Of a stretch of DNA of 5,133 nt, positions 1 through 5,133 are shown one piece after another (the stretch's first letter is position 1; each line of letters begins with the position of its first letter). The DNA lies in contig DNYS01000018.1 of NCBI GenBank assembly GCA_003506735.1, forward strand, positions 6,873 to 12,005. The letters run 5' to 3'. Under the pieces are notes generated by a model, which was not told the origin of the DNA, ran no database searches, and was given only the letters and a program-made list of their open reading frames with translations. Source of the DNA: Nitrospinota bacterium (lineage in GTDB: Bacteria > UBA8248). The position numbers and the translations under genes are program-made.

Positions 1-755
1 CGGTGCTCGGCGACCAGATCGCCGTAGAAGGACCATCTTTCCGTGATGTAGGTGTCCGTCCCGCAAAAAAACCGGTCCGAATGGCGCATGAGCAGCGCCC
101 GCCAGGCCGGATCGAGTTTTCCGCCGGGGGCGATATCGCCCGCCCGGAAGGAAACGTCGGCCCAAAGGTTTTTGTATTTATCCATCGCCCTTCCGACAAC
201 CTCCGGCGGCTCGCTCATCCCCGCGTGCGCCCAAAGGATCTTCAGCTTCGGGTGATGGGCGAAGAGGGCTCTCACCGGCCCGGCTCCGGAGTGGACCTGG
301 AGCACAATGTTCCGCCTGACGGCGATCCGCACCAGCCCCTTTATCTGTGGCGTATTTGCGCCGGCCTCATCGAGAATATGAAATTCCCCGATACCCTTGT
401 AGATGCCGCGCCCGATCCGCTTGGACAGGTACTCGAACACTTCCTGGCTCCGCGTCCAGCCGGACACGTCCGCCCGCGTGCGGTAGGGCCGGAGGATCGG
501 AACGATGCGGCCGGGAGCGGCCCGGTGGAGCTTGAGGGTGCCCTCGTCGGGAGTGCTCGAAACGAGCGCTCTTTTCACGCCCGCCGCCGCGAGGATTTTC
601 AGGATTTGGGCGGGGGCGAAAACGCCCCAGGCATCCCGGCTGTAGTGTACGTGGGTATCGAAAAGGGGCAGGGGCTTTGGGGCCGCCACAGACAAGCCCG
701 CGGAAAAAGAAAAGAGGGCGGCCAAAAAGAGGGCGGCCCGCACGCGAATTTTCAT
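1..755 (-). CDS. Exported amidohydrolase-2 type metal-dependent hydrolase, 3' end cut by window edge
   Basis: Translating the minus strand from the ATG at 755-753 gives 251 residues with no stop before the window edge, so the C-terminus is missing. Residues 1-25 look like a Sec signal peptide: basic start MKIRVR, hydrophobic AALFLAALFSFSAGL core, likely cleavage near SVA-A (24/25), no lipobox Cys. The mature part starts almost directly with a metal-binding HxH (DTHVHYS, H35 and H37), followed by E124/H126 (GIGEFHI), H155 (LQVHSGAG), H177 (LWAHAGMS) and D234 (FCGTDTY). This order matches the TIM-barrel amidohydrolase-2 (ACMSD-like) superfamily, which usually binds one divalent metal through HxH, two further His and an Asp. 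The protein therefore probably hydrolyses or decarboxylates a small molecule in the periplasm; the substrate cannot be read from the sequence. It lies 68 bp downstream of the SDR gene on the same strand, and AAGGAG sits 9 nt before the ATG. Family call confident; function not. Confidence 0.88.
   Translation of the reverse strand, partial: MKIRVRAALFLAALFSFSAGLSVAAPKPLPLFDTHVHYSRDAWGVFAPAQILKILAAAGVKRALVSSTPDEGTLKLHRAAPGRIVPILRPYRTRADVSGWTRSQEVFEYLSKRIGRGIYKGIGEFHILDEAGANTPQIKGLVRIAVRRNIVLQVHSGAGPVRALFAHHPKLKILWAHAGMSEPPEVVGRAMDKYKNLWADVSFRAGDIAPGGKLDPAWRALLMRHSDRFFCGTDTYITERWSFYGDLVAEH
710..738 (-). repeat. Short tandem repeat coding the signal-peptide core
   Basis: The 14-base string AAAAGAGGGCGGCC (plus-strand sense) occurs at 710-723 and again at 725-738, a 15-bp period that keeps the reading frame. 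It encodes AALFL then AALFS, the hydrophobic core of the amidohydrolase signal peptide. It looks like an in-frame slippage duplication; unit boundaries are exact but its significance is probably low. Confidence 0.8.
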
Positions 756-823
756 CCGCCGGTTCTCCTTTGTCGGGACGCGGCGAGCTACCGGGACACG
801 GCTCGCTATTGGGAAACGGGGGG
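756..823. other. Spacer between SDR and amidohydrolase genes
   Basis: This 68-bp spacer holds the amidohydrolase SD and an imperfectly placed inverted repeat, GCGAGC at 783-788 and GCTCGC at 801-806 (6-bp stem, 12-nt loop). No T-run follows on either strand, so I do not call a terminator. I see no convincing -35/-10 pair either; read-through from the SDR gene is the simplest way to transcribe the amidohydrolase. Confidence 0.5.
765..770 (-). promoter_or_regulatory. Ribosome binding site of the amidohydrolase gene
   Basis: The minus strand reads AAGGAG followed by 9 nt and the ATG at 755-753. It supports this start, which is also the one that gives a complete signal peptide. Confidence 0.75.
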
Positions 824-832
824 CTAGCCCCC
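819..832. repeat. 14-bp perfect palindrome over the SDR stop codon
   Basis: GGGGGCTAGCCCCC is a perfect palindrome whose central CTAG includes the TAG stop of the minus-strand SDR gene (826-824). As RNA it could form a 5-bp G/C stem with a four-base CUAG loop. On the minus strand only CGTTT follows, so at most it is a weak terminator or a 3'-end stabilising hairpin. Confidence 0.6.
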
Positions 833-1726
833 GAAGCGCTCCTGGAGATAGTTTTCCATGGACCTCAGCGTGAGGCCGAACGCCTCCTTGAGCGGAGCGG
901 GATCGCACACGTTGTCCTCGCCGAGCATGGTGACCTGATCCGCCGTAAATGGCGGCTTGCCGGGAAGAAGGTCGAACAGCTTCGCCTGGAACCTGGCGAT
1001 TGGAACCGGCAGGTGAACGAAGGGCCGGCGCTTACCCATCGAGCGGACGAGAAGCCGCATGATTTCCTTGATGGAGTAGGCCTTGTCTCCCCCCAGTTCG
1101 TACGTTTGGCCGACGGTCTCTTCGGTCTCGATCGATTTGACGAAACAGTGGGCCACGTCCTCCACCCAGATCGGCTGAAGCTTCCCCTTGCCCGAGCCGA
1201 TGATGGGGAGCGGCAGCGGGAGGCGGGCGATTCCGGCGAAGGTGTTCAGAAATTCGTCCCGCTCGCCGTAGATGATCGAGGGCCGGAAGATGGTCCAGTC
1301 CAGCCCGCTTTCGCGGACGATCTCCTCGGCGGCGAATTTTGTCCGGTGATAGCGGGCGGCCGCCCCCTCGCGCGCGCCGAGGGCGCTCATGTGAACGAAT
1401 CGCTTCACCCTCGCCCGCTTCGCCGCCTCGACAATCCGCCGCGTTCCTTCGGTGTGAACGGCCTCGAAGCCCGCGGTGCCTTTTTCGATGATGATCCCCA
1501 CGATATGGATGACGGCTTCCATTTTGGCCATCAGCCCCGCCAGGACTTCGACGGAGCTGGTCGTAATGTCGCCCAGGGCGGGGTAAACGCGGGGAATGCT
1601 GCCGACGCGGCCCCGCACGAACTCGGGATTGCGCGTCAGGACCCGGCTGTCGTGGCCGGCCTCCGAGAGCAGCCGCAAGACGGACTCGCCGACATGGCCC
1701 GTGCCGCCCGTTACGAATATCTTCAT
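824..1726 (-). CDS. Atypical SDR, NAD(P)-binding protein of the NDUFA9-like type
   Basis: The product is 300 residues, a normal length for extended/atypical SDR proteins. The Rossmann nucleotide-binding motif is at the very N-terminus (VTGGTGHVG, G7-x2-G10-x2-G13). VIHIVGIIIE (72-81), VKRFVHMSALG (107-117), YHRTKFAAEE (126-135, an intact YxxxK with S114 upstream), LDWTIFRPSIIYGERDEFLN (142-161) and a PIWVEDVA segment (185-192) are the signature blocks of the group that includes the mitochondrial complex I 39-kDa subunit NDUFA9 and bacterial relatives. Members bind NAD(P)(H); the bacterial substrate is usually unknown, and a role in quinone, sugar-nucleotide or respiratory-complex metabolism would be inference. 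The start ATG overlaps the truD stop (ATGA at 1726-1723) and is preceded by GGAGGAG inside the truD end, so it is probably translationally coupled to truD. No sign of truncation or frameshift. Confidence 0.92.
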   Translation of the reverse strand: MKIFVTGGTGHVGESVLRLLSEAGHDSRVLTRNPEFVRGRVGSIPRVYPALGDITTSSVEVLAGLMAKMEAVIHIVGIIIEKGTAGFEAVHTEGTRRIVEAAKRARVKRFVHMSALGAREGAAARYHRTKFAAEEIVRESGLDWTIFRPSIIYGERDEFLNTFAGIARLPLPLPIIGSGKGKLQPIWVEDVAHCFVKSIETEETVGQTYELGGDKAYSIKEIMRLLVRSMGKRRPFVHLPVPIARFQAKLFDLLPGKPPFTADQVTMLGEDNVCDPAPLKEAFGLTLRSMENYLQERFGG

Positions 1727-3060
1727 CGATCTCCTCCGGATTCCTGCCGGGGCGAACCGCCCCGATTCGACTTCTCGAAATCATATCTCGCTTCCACGGG
1801 CGGTTCCACCTTCATTGTCTCACGCAGGACTTCGGTGCCGTAAGCGCCCGGCGGGAGATCGAAGCGAATTCGCAAATCGGCGCCTTCCTCGATGGCCTCG
1901 GGAGCGCCCACATTCGCCCGGTAGGGCCTCCTGCCGCCGCGCGCGCCCATCCGGCCAAGGCCCCGGTCCGCCGCCCCGGGCTCGAGGCCGAAAGACGCAT
2001 GAACCGCCGCTTCCATTTCGCCCGGCACGCCCCTGGCCTCCATCGTTTTCTCTCCGATGAGGGGGCCAGCCGGACTCACCTCGAAGCGGGCCAGGGCATC
2101 GGCGTCCTTCTCCGGGCCTCCGACCCTCCGGACGCTTCCGCTTCGGTGGCTCACCACCACATCGCCCGCCAGGATGCGGTCGTGGGTACCGTCGGCGAGC
2201 CGCCGCGTTAGACAACAGTTGAATATCGCGGCCTGGAAGGCGGAGGCGAAAAGCATTCTCTCCCTGCGCGGAAGCGCGCGAACGGCTTTTTTGGCCGCCG
2301 CGCCACCGATCAGGGCAGCCAGCACACGGCGCTCCGCCCGCCATCCGCCCGGATAAACCGCCAGCGCGCCTTCCAGGTCGCCGGCCCTGAACCGCCAGAC
2401 CGCCTCTGTGATTAGATCGCCCGGATCGCCGCCCTCCGATGCCGCGCCGGAGGCGCCGAGAAGATAATCGACGGCCCGGCCCCACTCCCCGAGCGCGAGC
2501 GCGCCACCCACCATGGCGGAGGTCCCCAGCGCCCCGAACCTTTGATCGCCAAACGCGTTCGGGACCCCACGGGCGGCCAGAACCTCCAAAACCGCCCGCG
2601 CCCGCCCGGCGGCGGCGGGCAGGACATCGCGCACCCGGATATCGAACCGGTTTCCGGCCAGGGCCCCCCGGCGAAGCTTGGCCCGGCCCCGGCGGACCTC
2701 CAGCACCCGCAGGGCCTTCTCGCCGCCCTTGTTCAAGCGCCCCAGCTTCCGCTCCACGGCCGCACCCTGCGCCTGGACGGACAGCCACTGCCGCGTGACC
2801 GCGCGCGCATCCTTCATGCCGGCGTAGCCGACCGCGCTTTCTTTGACCTCCAGGATTCGGGCGATGGACCTGACCGCATCCAAGGTCGAAAGACGCCGCT
2901 TTTCCACTCGCACGTACAGGTGCTCCCCCACCCCCTCGGGCGGGGCGAGCGGAATCTCGTCGACGAGGAAATCCTCCGGCTCCACGCGCAGGCGGCCGCC
3001 CGTTCCCGGAAGGGCTTGAGTCAGGTAACATCCTTTTCGATATGCACTCGAATCGATCAT
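1723..3060 (-). CDS. truD: tRNA pseudouridine(13) synthase TruD
   Basis: TruD isomerises uridine 13 of tRNA(Glu) type substrates to pseudouridine in the cytoplasm. All hallmark blocks are present in order: YLTQALPGTGG (12-22), VEPEDFLVDEIP (26-37), GEHLYVRVEK (45-54), the catalytic motif GYAGMKDARAVTRQW (78-92) with nucleophile Asp84, LAGNRFDIRVRD (134-145), GVPNAFGDQRFG (165-176), the FASAFQAAIFN helix (271-281), GPLIGEK (332-338) and GAYGTEVLRETMK (405-417). At 445 residues it is longer than the E. coli enzyme (about 349) but within the range of other TruD proteins; the region between the two halves carries the TRUD insertion domain. The ATG at 3060-3058 has no clear SD, and the family usually begins only a few residues before YLT, so this start is reasonable; CTG at residue 13 is a less likely alternative. 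It is the first gene of a minus-strand cluster and overlaps the SDR gene by ATGA. Confidence 0.96.
   Translation of the reverse strand: MIDSSAYRKGCYLTQALPGTGGRLRVEPEDFLVDEIPLAPPEGVGEHLYVRVEKRRLSTLDAVRSIARILEVKESAVGYAGMKDARAVTRQWLSVQAQGAAVERKLGRLNKGGEKALRVLEVRRGRAKLRRGALAGNRFDIRVRDVLPAAAGRARAVLEVLAARGVPNAFGDQRFGALGTSAMVGGALALGEWGRAVDYLLGASGAASEGGDPGDLITEAVWRFRAGDLEGALAVYPGGWRAERRVLAALIGGAAAKKAVRALPRRERMLFASAFQAAIFNCCLTRRLADGTHDRILAGDVVVSHRSGSVRRVGGPEKDADALARFEVSPAGPLIGEKTMEARGVPGEMEAAVHASFGLEPGAADRGLGRMGARGGRRPYRANVGAPEAIEEGADLRIRFDLPPGAYGTEVLRETMKVEPPVEARYDFEKSNRGGSPRQESGGDR
1731..1737 (-). promoter_or_regulatory. Ribosome binding site of the SDR gene, inside truD
   Basis: The minus strand reads GGAGGAG then ATCG before the ATG at 1726-1724. 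It lies within the last codons of truD and decides the SDR start, supporting coupled translation through the ATGA overlap. Confidence 0.8.
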
Positions 3061-3117
3061 GTTCGGCTTGAAAATTCGCCCAATCGAATGAAATAAAGCG
3101 CGGGAAACAAGCCGAAC
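3061..3117. repeat. Perfect 10-bp inverted repeat in the divergent spacer
   Basis: GTTCGGCTTG at 3061-3070 and its exact reverse complement CAAGCCGAAC at 3108-3117 flank a 37-bp AT-richer spacer. The left arm directly abuts the truD start codon. In a truD transcript that begins upstream of 3117, the arms could pair and close the stem flush against the AUG. A smaller inverted repeat (ATTCG at 3074-3078, CGAAT at 3085-3089) lies between them. It could be an RNA hairpin or an operator; the sequence does not tell which. Confidence 0.6.
3068..3097 (+). promoter_or_regulatory. Possible sigma70-type promoter for the permease gene
   Basis: TTGAAA at 3068-3073 (5 of 6 against TTGACA) is followed after 18 bp by AATAAA at 3092-3097 (4 of 6 against TATAAT). 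This would start transcription about 50 bp before the permease ATG, with the -35 overlapping the left arm of the inverted repeat. The -10 is weak. On the opposite strand I find only a poor TTGTTT-16-TTCGAT candidate for truD. Confidence 0.35.
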
Positions 3118-3141
3118 CGGCCATGCCGCCGCGCCCCCACC

Positions 3142-3147
3142 GGAGGG
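3142..3147 (+). promoter_or_regulatory. Ribosome binding site of the permease gene
   Basis: GGAGGG followed by 9 nt and the ATG at 3157-3159. It fixes this start over an out-of-frame ATG at 3123. Confidence 0.75.
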
Positions 3148-3156
3148 AACATCCCG

Positions 3157-3672
3157 ATGTCCAGCTTCACCGACAAAACGACATTCGTCCTGTTGGGTAT
3201 TGTCATCATTCTCTACACCATTTCATTTTACAAATCGTCCATGCTTCCCCTCTCCGCGGCGGGAAACGCCTGGGGCCTGTTCACCGGAATTCTTCCGAAG
3301 ATGGTGCTCGGCTTTCTGATCGGAGCGGTTTTGCCCGAAATCCTCCCCAAGGAACTGATCGAAGAGTGGCTTTCGGCCCGATCCGGCTGGAAGGGAATCG
3401 CCCTCGGATGGGCCGCCGGATTCAGCATCCCTTTCGGCGCGCCCTGGGTGATCTATCCGATGGTGGCGGGTCTCCTGAAGGGGGGAGCGGGAATCGGCCC
3501 CCTCGTGACCCTCCTGACCGGGGTCGCCCTGTTCGGGCCGTTCCGGGCAATCGTTTACGAGATTCCGGTTATGGGGGGAGATTTTTTTCTCGTGCGCGCG
3601 CTCTCGGTCTGTTGGATGCCGCCGACGGCGGGGATCCTGGCCCAGGCCATCTCGCCCTACGTGAGAAGCTAG
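3157..3672 (+). CDS. Half-size permease of the YraQ/ArsP_1 (DUF318) type
   Basis: The 171-residue product is an inner-membrane protein with about five hydrophobic segments: roughly 8-24, 41-61, 79-104, 112-133 and 143-165. The blocks LPKMVLGFLIGAVLPE (46-61), FSIPFGAPWVIYPMVAGLL (89-107), KGGAGIGPLVTLLT (108-121), FRAIVYEIPVMGGDFFLVRA (129-148) and MPPTAGILA (154-162) resemble the predicted-permease family PF03773, which includes ArsP organoarsenical exporters and YraQ. Full-length members have about 300-350 residues built from two similar halves; this protein corresponds to one half and would have to dimerise or pair with another half-protein. No second half is in the window. There is no Cys-rich or soluble domain to indicate a substrate. 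It is transcribed alone on the plus strand, divergent from truD and convergent with the sulfurtransferase gene, sharing the bases of its stop. Confident membrane protein, fairly confident family, unknown substrate. Confidence 0.8.
   Translation: MSSFTDKTTFVLLGIVIILYTISFYKSSMLPLSAAGNAWGLFTGILPKMVLGFLIGAVLPEILPKELIEEWLSARSGWKGIALGWAAGFSIPFGAPWVIYPMVAGLLKGGAGIGPLVTLLTGVALFGPFRAIVYEIPVMGGDFFLVRALSVCWMPPTAGILAQAISPYVRS
3669..3672. other. Shared CTAG carrying the stop codons of two convergent genes
   Basis: The palindrome CTAG gives TAG on the plus strand (3670-3672, permease) and TAG on the minus strand (3671-3669, sulfurtransferase). The two genes therefore overlap tail to tail by 4 bp, leaving no room for an intergenic terminator. 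Confidence 0.9.
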
Positions 3673-4562
3673 CGCACAGGAACCTCGATGGGCAGGTCGG
3701 GGCGGTCCCCCCACTCTTTCCACGAGCCGAGGTAATTCCGCACCCGGGCATATCCGAGCAGCCGGTAAACCAGATAGGCATGGGCGGAGCGGTAACCTCC
3801 CTGGCAGAGCGGAATGATTTCCTTCTCCTTCGTGCATCCCAGGCTCTCCACCATGGCGCTGAGCTCACTGGCCGGCCGGAGAGAGCCGTCCTCGCCCACG
3901 AACTCCAGCCATTCGAGATGCCGGGAGCCGGGGATGGCCCCGCCCCTGGCCGCCCGGACGTTTTCGGCGTAGTACTCGCCCGCACTCCGGGTATCGTGGA
4001 TCACCGTATCGGGATAATCGAGGCGGGCCAGAATATCGTCCACGGTGGCGATTCGCCCCCGGTCGGGCTCCTTGAGGTGGCTGGCGAAGCTCGTGCGGAC
4101 GATGCGCTTGCCGCTCGCGGGGCCGGGATACTGAGCGCTCTGCGCCATGGGCCAGGCCTCGTTCGTCACCGGAAAGCCGGCCTCCTTCCAGGCGTTTAGC
4201 CCGCCGTCCAGGACGTGCACGTCTTCATGGCCCAGATATTCGAGAAACCAGAACCCGCGCGCCGCGCGAAAGCCGGTCGAATTCTCGTAGAAAACGACGG
4301 TCTTTCCGTAGTCCACCCCCCGGATTTCCATGAGGTAGGCCAGCATCCAGGTGAACGCCGCCAGGGCCTGAGGGCGCGTATCGTTAAGGGAAATGCCGTA
4401 GATGTCCAGATGGGCGGCGCCCTCGATATGCCCCTGGCTCCAGTCGGGAGCGGGCCGGGCGTCGATCAGGATCAGATCGCCGTTCTTTTGCGCGTCGATG
4501 CGGTTTTTCAGCTCCTCCGGGGTCCAGACGAGATCCGGGTTGGCGTAGCCCTTACCGGTCAT
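3669..4562 (-). CDS. Tandem-domain rhodanese-type sulfurtransferase (thiosulfate sulfurtransferase family)
   Basis: The 297-residue product has the usual two rhodanese domains. The N-terminal one (about 11-133: ILIDARPAPDWSQGHIEGAA at 31-50, HVLDGGLNAWKEAGFPV at 116-132) has lost the catalytic Cys; its loop reads FYENSTGFRAAR (91-102). The C-terminal one (about 170-292) holds HDTRSAGEYY (189-198), the active-site loop CQGGYRSAH (253-261) with Cys253, and NYLGSWKEWGDRPDLP (276-291). Such enzymes move sulfane sulfur from thiosulfate or a similar donor to cyanide, thiols or protein acceptors; the CxGGxR loop is closer to thiosulfate sulfurtransferases than to mercaptopyruvate enzymes (CGSGVT). 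There is no signal peptide, so it should be cytoplasmic. The ATG at 4562-4560 has only a weak AAAGG 8 nt upstream. It lies 29 bp after the exported-protein gene on the same strand and is probably co-transcribed with it. Confidence 0.93.
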   Translation of the reverse strand: MTGKGYANPDLVWTPEELKNRIDAQKNGDLILIDARPAPDWSQGHIEGAAHLDIYGISLNDTRPQALAAFTWMLAYLMEIRGVDYGKTVVFYENSTGFRAARGFWFLEYLGHEDVHVLDGGLNAWKEAGFPVTNEAWPMAQSAQYPGPASGKRIVRTSFASHLKEPDRGRIATVDDILARLDYPDTVIHDTRSAGEYYAENVRAARGGAIPGSRHLEWLEFVGEDGSLRPASELSAMVESLGCTKEKEIIPLCQGGYRSAHAYLVYRLLGYARVRNYLGSWKEWGDRPDLPIEVPVR

Positions 4563-4591
4563 TCCGGGAGCCTTTCATCGGAAGGGGATTC

Positions 4592-5113
4592 TCAGCGGTA
4601 GTCCCGGGGGCCGATCGGGTCGATGCGATCCGTGAGCTCGCGCGAGGGTTTCGAGGGCTGAACGATCCGGACCTTCACCTTGTCGCGCCCCTCCCGGGTC
4701 ACAAACCGGTAGCTCAGTTTGGCGACGCTGGAGTAGTTGTACCAGACGTGCGTGTTCCGCTCTCCGCCGAAGACCAAGATCAGGTGAATCGTATCGACGC
4801 GGCCGCTCGGAAGCGTAACGATCTCCATCGTGTCGATCTCGCGCGAAAACGTTTCGGCCGTGCCGTTGCCCATTGTGACCGTGACCACCAGGTCGAGGGG
4901 CCGCTGGGCTTGGGGCAGCCTGACCATCGGAGCCGGCGCGGCGGGCCAGGGAGCGGGGGCCACGGGCGCTATCGTCCCGGACGGCGCTGACCGGGGAGCG
5001 GGCCGGGGAGCCTGGACACCCGGCCCCGCCTGGGCTGCGCTTTCGCGAGGCGAGACGCCGAGAAGCGGGAACGAAATCAACAAAACCAACAAAATCCATT
5101 TCTTCACTGCCAT
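4592..5113 (-). CDS. Exported hypothetical protein with Pro/Ala-rich linker
   Basis: I do not recognise the family. The 173-residue product begins with a clear Sec signal peptide: MAVKK, hydrophobic WILLVLLISFPLLG (6-19), cleavage probably after AQA (27-29). Residues 30-72 are a low-complexity Pro/Ala-rich stretch (for example APRPAPRSAP), likely a flexible linker. Residues 73-152 alternate hydrophobic and polar residues in a beta-rich pattern (LDLVVTVTMGNG, DTMEIVTLPSGRVDTIHLIL, VAKLSYRFVT, KVKVRIV), ending in a charged tail. The protein has no Cys, so it is neither a lipoprotein nor disulfide-stabilised. It may be periplasmic with a small beta-sandwich or barrel; this is inferred from pattern only. 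The start has GGAGG 9 nt upstream. It precedes the sulfurtransferase gene by 29 bp, suggesting co-transcription, but that does not establish a shared role. Confidence 0.82.
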   Translation of the reverse strand: MAVKKWILLVLLISFPLLGVSPRESAAQAGPGVQAPRPAPRSAPSGTIAPVAPAPWPAAPAPMVRLPQAQRPLDLVVTVTMGNGTAETFSREIDTMEIVTLPSGRVDTIHLILVFGGERNTHVWYNYSSVAKLSYRFVTREGRDKVKVRIVQPSKPSRELTDRIDPIGPRDYR

Positions 5114-5122
5114 GCCTTTTTT

Positions 5123-5127
5123 CCTCC
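5123..5127 (-). promoter_or_regulatory. Ribosome binding site of the exported-protein gene
   Basis: The minus strand reads GGAGG, then 9 nt (A-run plus GGC), then the ATG at 5113-5111. It selects this start over the out-of-frame ATG at 5129-5127. The window ends too close to see a promoter. Confidence 0.7.
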
Positions 5128-5133
5128 ATCCGG

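Noticed and set aside
91..102. Loss of the Cys in the N-terminal rhodanese domain as a sign of a broken gene (residue numbers of the 3669-4562 product)
   Set aside because: An inactive N-terminal domain with an active C-terminal one is normal for tandem rhodaneses.
783..806. Inverted repeat GCGAGC/GCTCGC as a terminator
   Set aside because: Only a 6-bp stem with a 12-nt loop and no T-run on either strand.
3..827. 274-codon open frame on the plus strand
   Set aside because: It is antisense to the amidohydrolase, whose metal motifs, signal peptide and SD are clear; the translation is Arg/Pro/Gly-rich and lacks recognisable motifs, as expected from high-GC shadow frames.
677..1843. 388-codon open frame on the plus strand
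   Set aside because: It runs antisense through the SDR gene and both gene borders without any family motif; a GC-rich shadow frame.
1820..3124. 434-codon open frame on the minus strand, starting upstream of truD
   Set aside because: Same strand but different frame from truD, with extreme Arg/Gly/Pro content; truD is unmistakable.
3123..4199. 358-codon open frame on the plus strand across permease and sulfurtransferase
   Set aside because: It is out of frame with the permease and antisense to the rhodanese; both real genes have family motifs and this one has none.
4991..5011. Direct repeat CCGGGGAGC within the exported-protein gene
   Set aside because: It is explained by the Pro/Ala-rich linker codons and is too short to call a separate element.

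Overview
The window is a GC-rich (by eye about 60-65% G+C), densely coded bacterial chromosome segment. It holds six protein genes and no RNA gene, mobile element or CRISPR array that I can recognise. Two proteins have Sec signal peptides, SD sequences are mostly good, and truD is present. This fits an uncultured Gram-negative bacterium of a high-GC lineage (Desulfobacterota, Nitrospinota, Tectomicrobia or similar), but the sequence alone does not fix the taxon.

Layout from left to right. Positions 1-3060 are a minus-strand block read in the order truD (tRNA pseudouridine-13 synthase), then an atypical NAD(P)-binding SDR of the NDUFA9-like type, then an exported amidohydrolase-2 type metal hydrolase that runs off the left edge. 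truD and the SDR gene overlap by ATGA and are probably translationally coupled. The amidohydrolase follows after 68 bp with its own strong SD. Positions 3061-3156 are a small, relatively AT-rich divergent spacer containing a perfect 10-bp inverted repeat, one arm of which abuts the truD start codon. Positions 3157-3672 (+) encode a half-size permease of the YraQ/ArsP_1 (DUF318) type. Facing it, 3669-4562 (-) encodes a tandem-domain rhodanese-type sulfurtransferase; the two genes end tail to tail inside one shared CTAG. Just upstream of the sulfurtransferase (29 bp gap), 4592-5113 (-) encodes a small exported protein with a Pro/Ala-rich linker and an unrecognised C-terminal domain.

How the genes might work together: the truD block mixes tRNA modification with oxidoreductase and hydrolase genes and looks like a housekeeping operon without an obvious shared pathway. 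The permease/sulfurtransferase pair may hint at handling of a sulfur or oxyanion compound, but this is inference from proximity only. I see no convincing new multi-gene system. The items most worth a second look are the inverted repeat at the truD start, the shared-stop convergent pair, and the unassigned exported protein.
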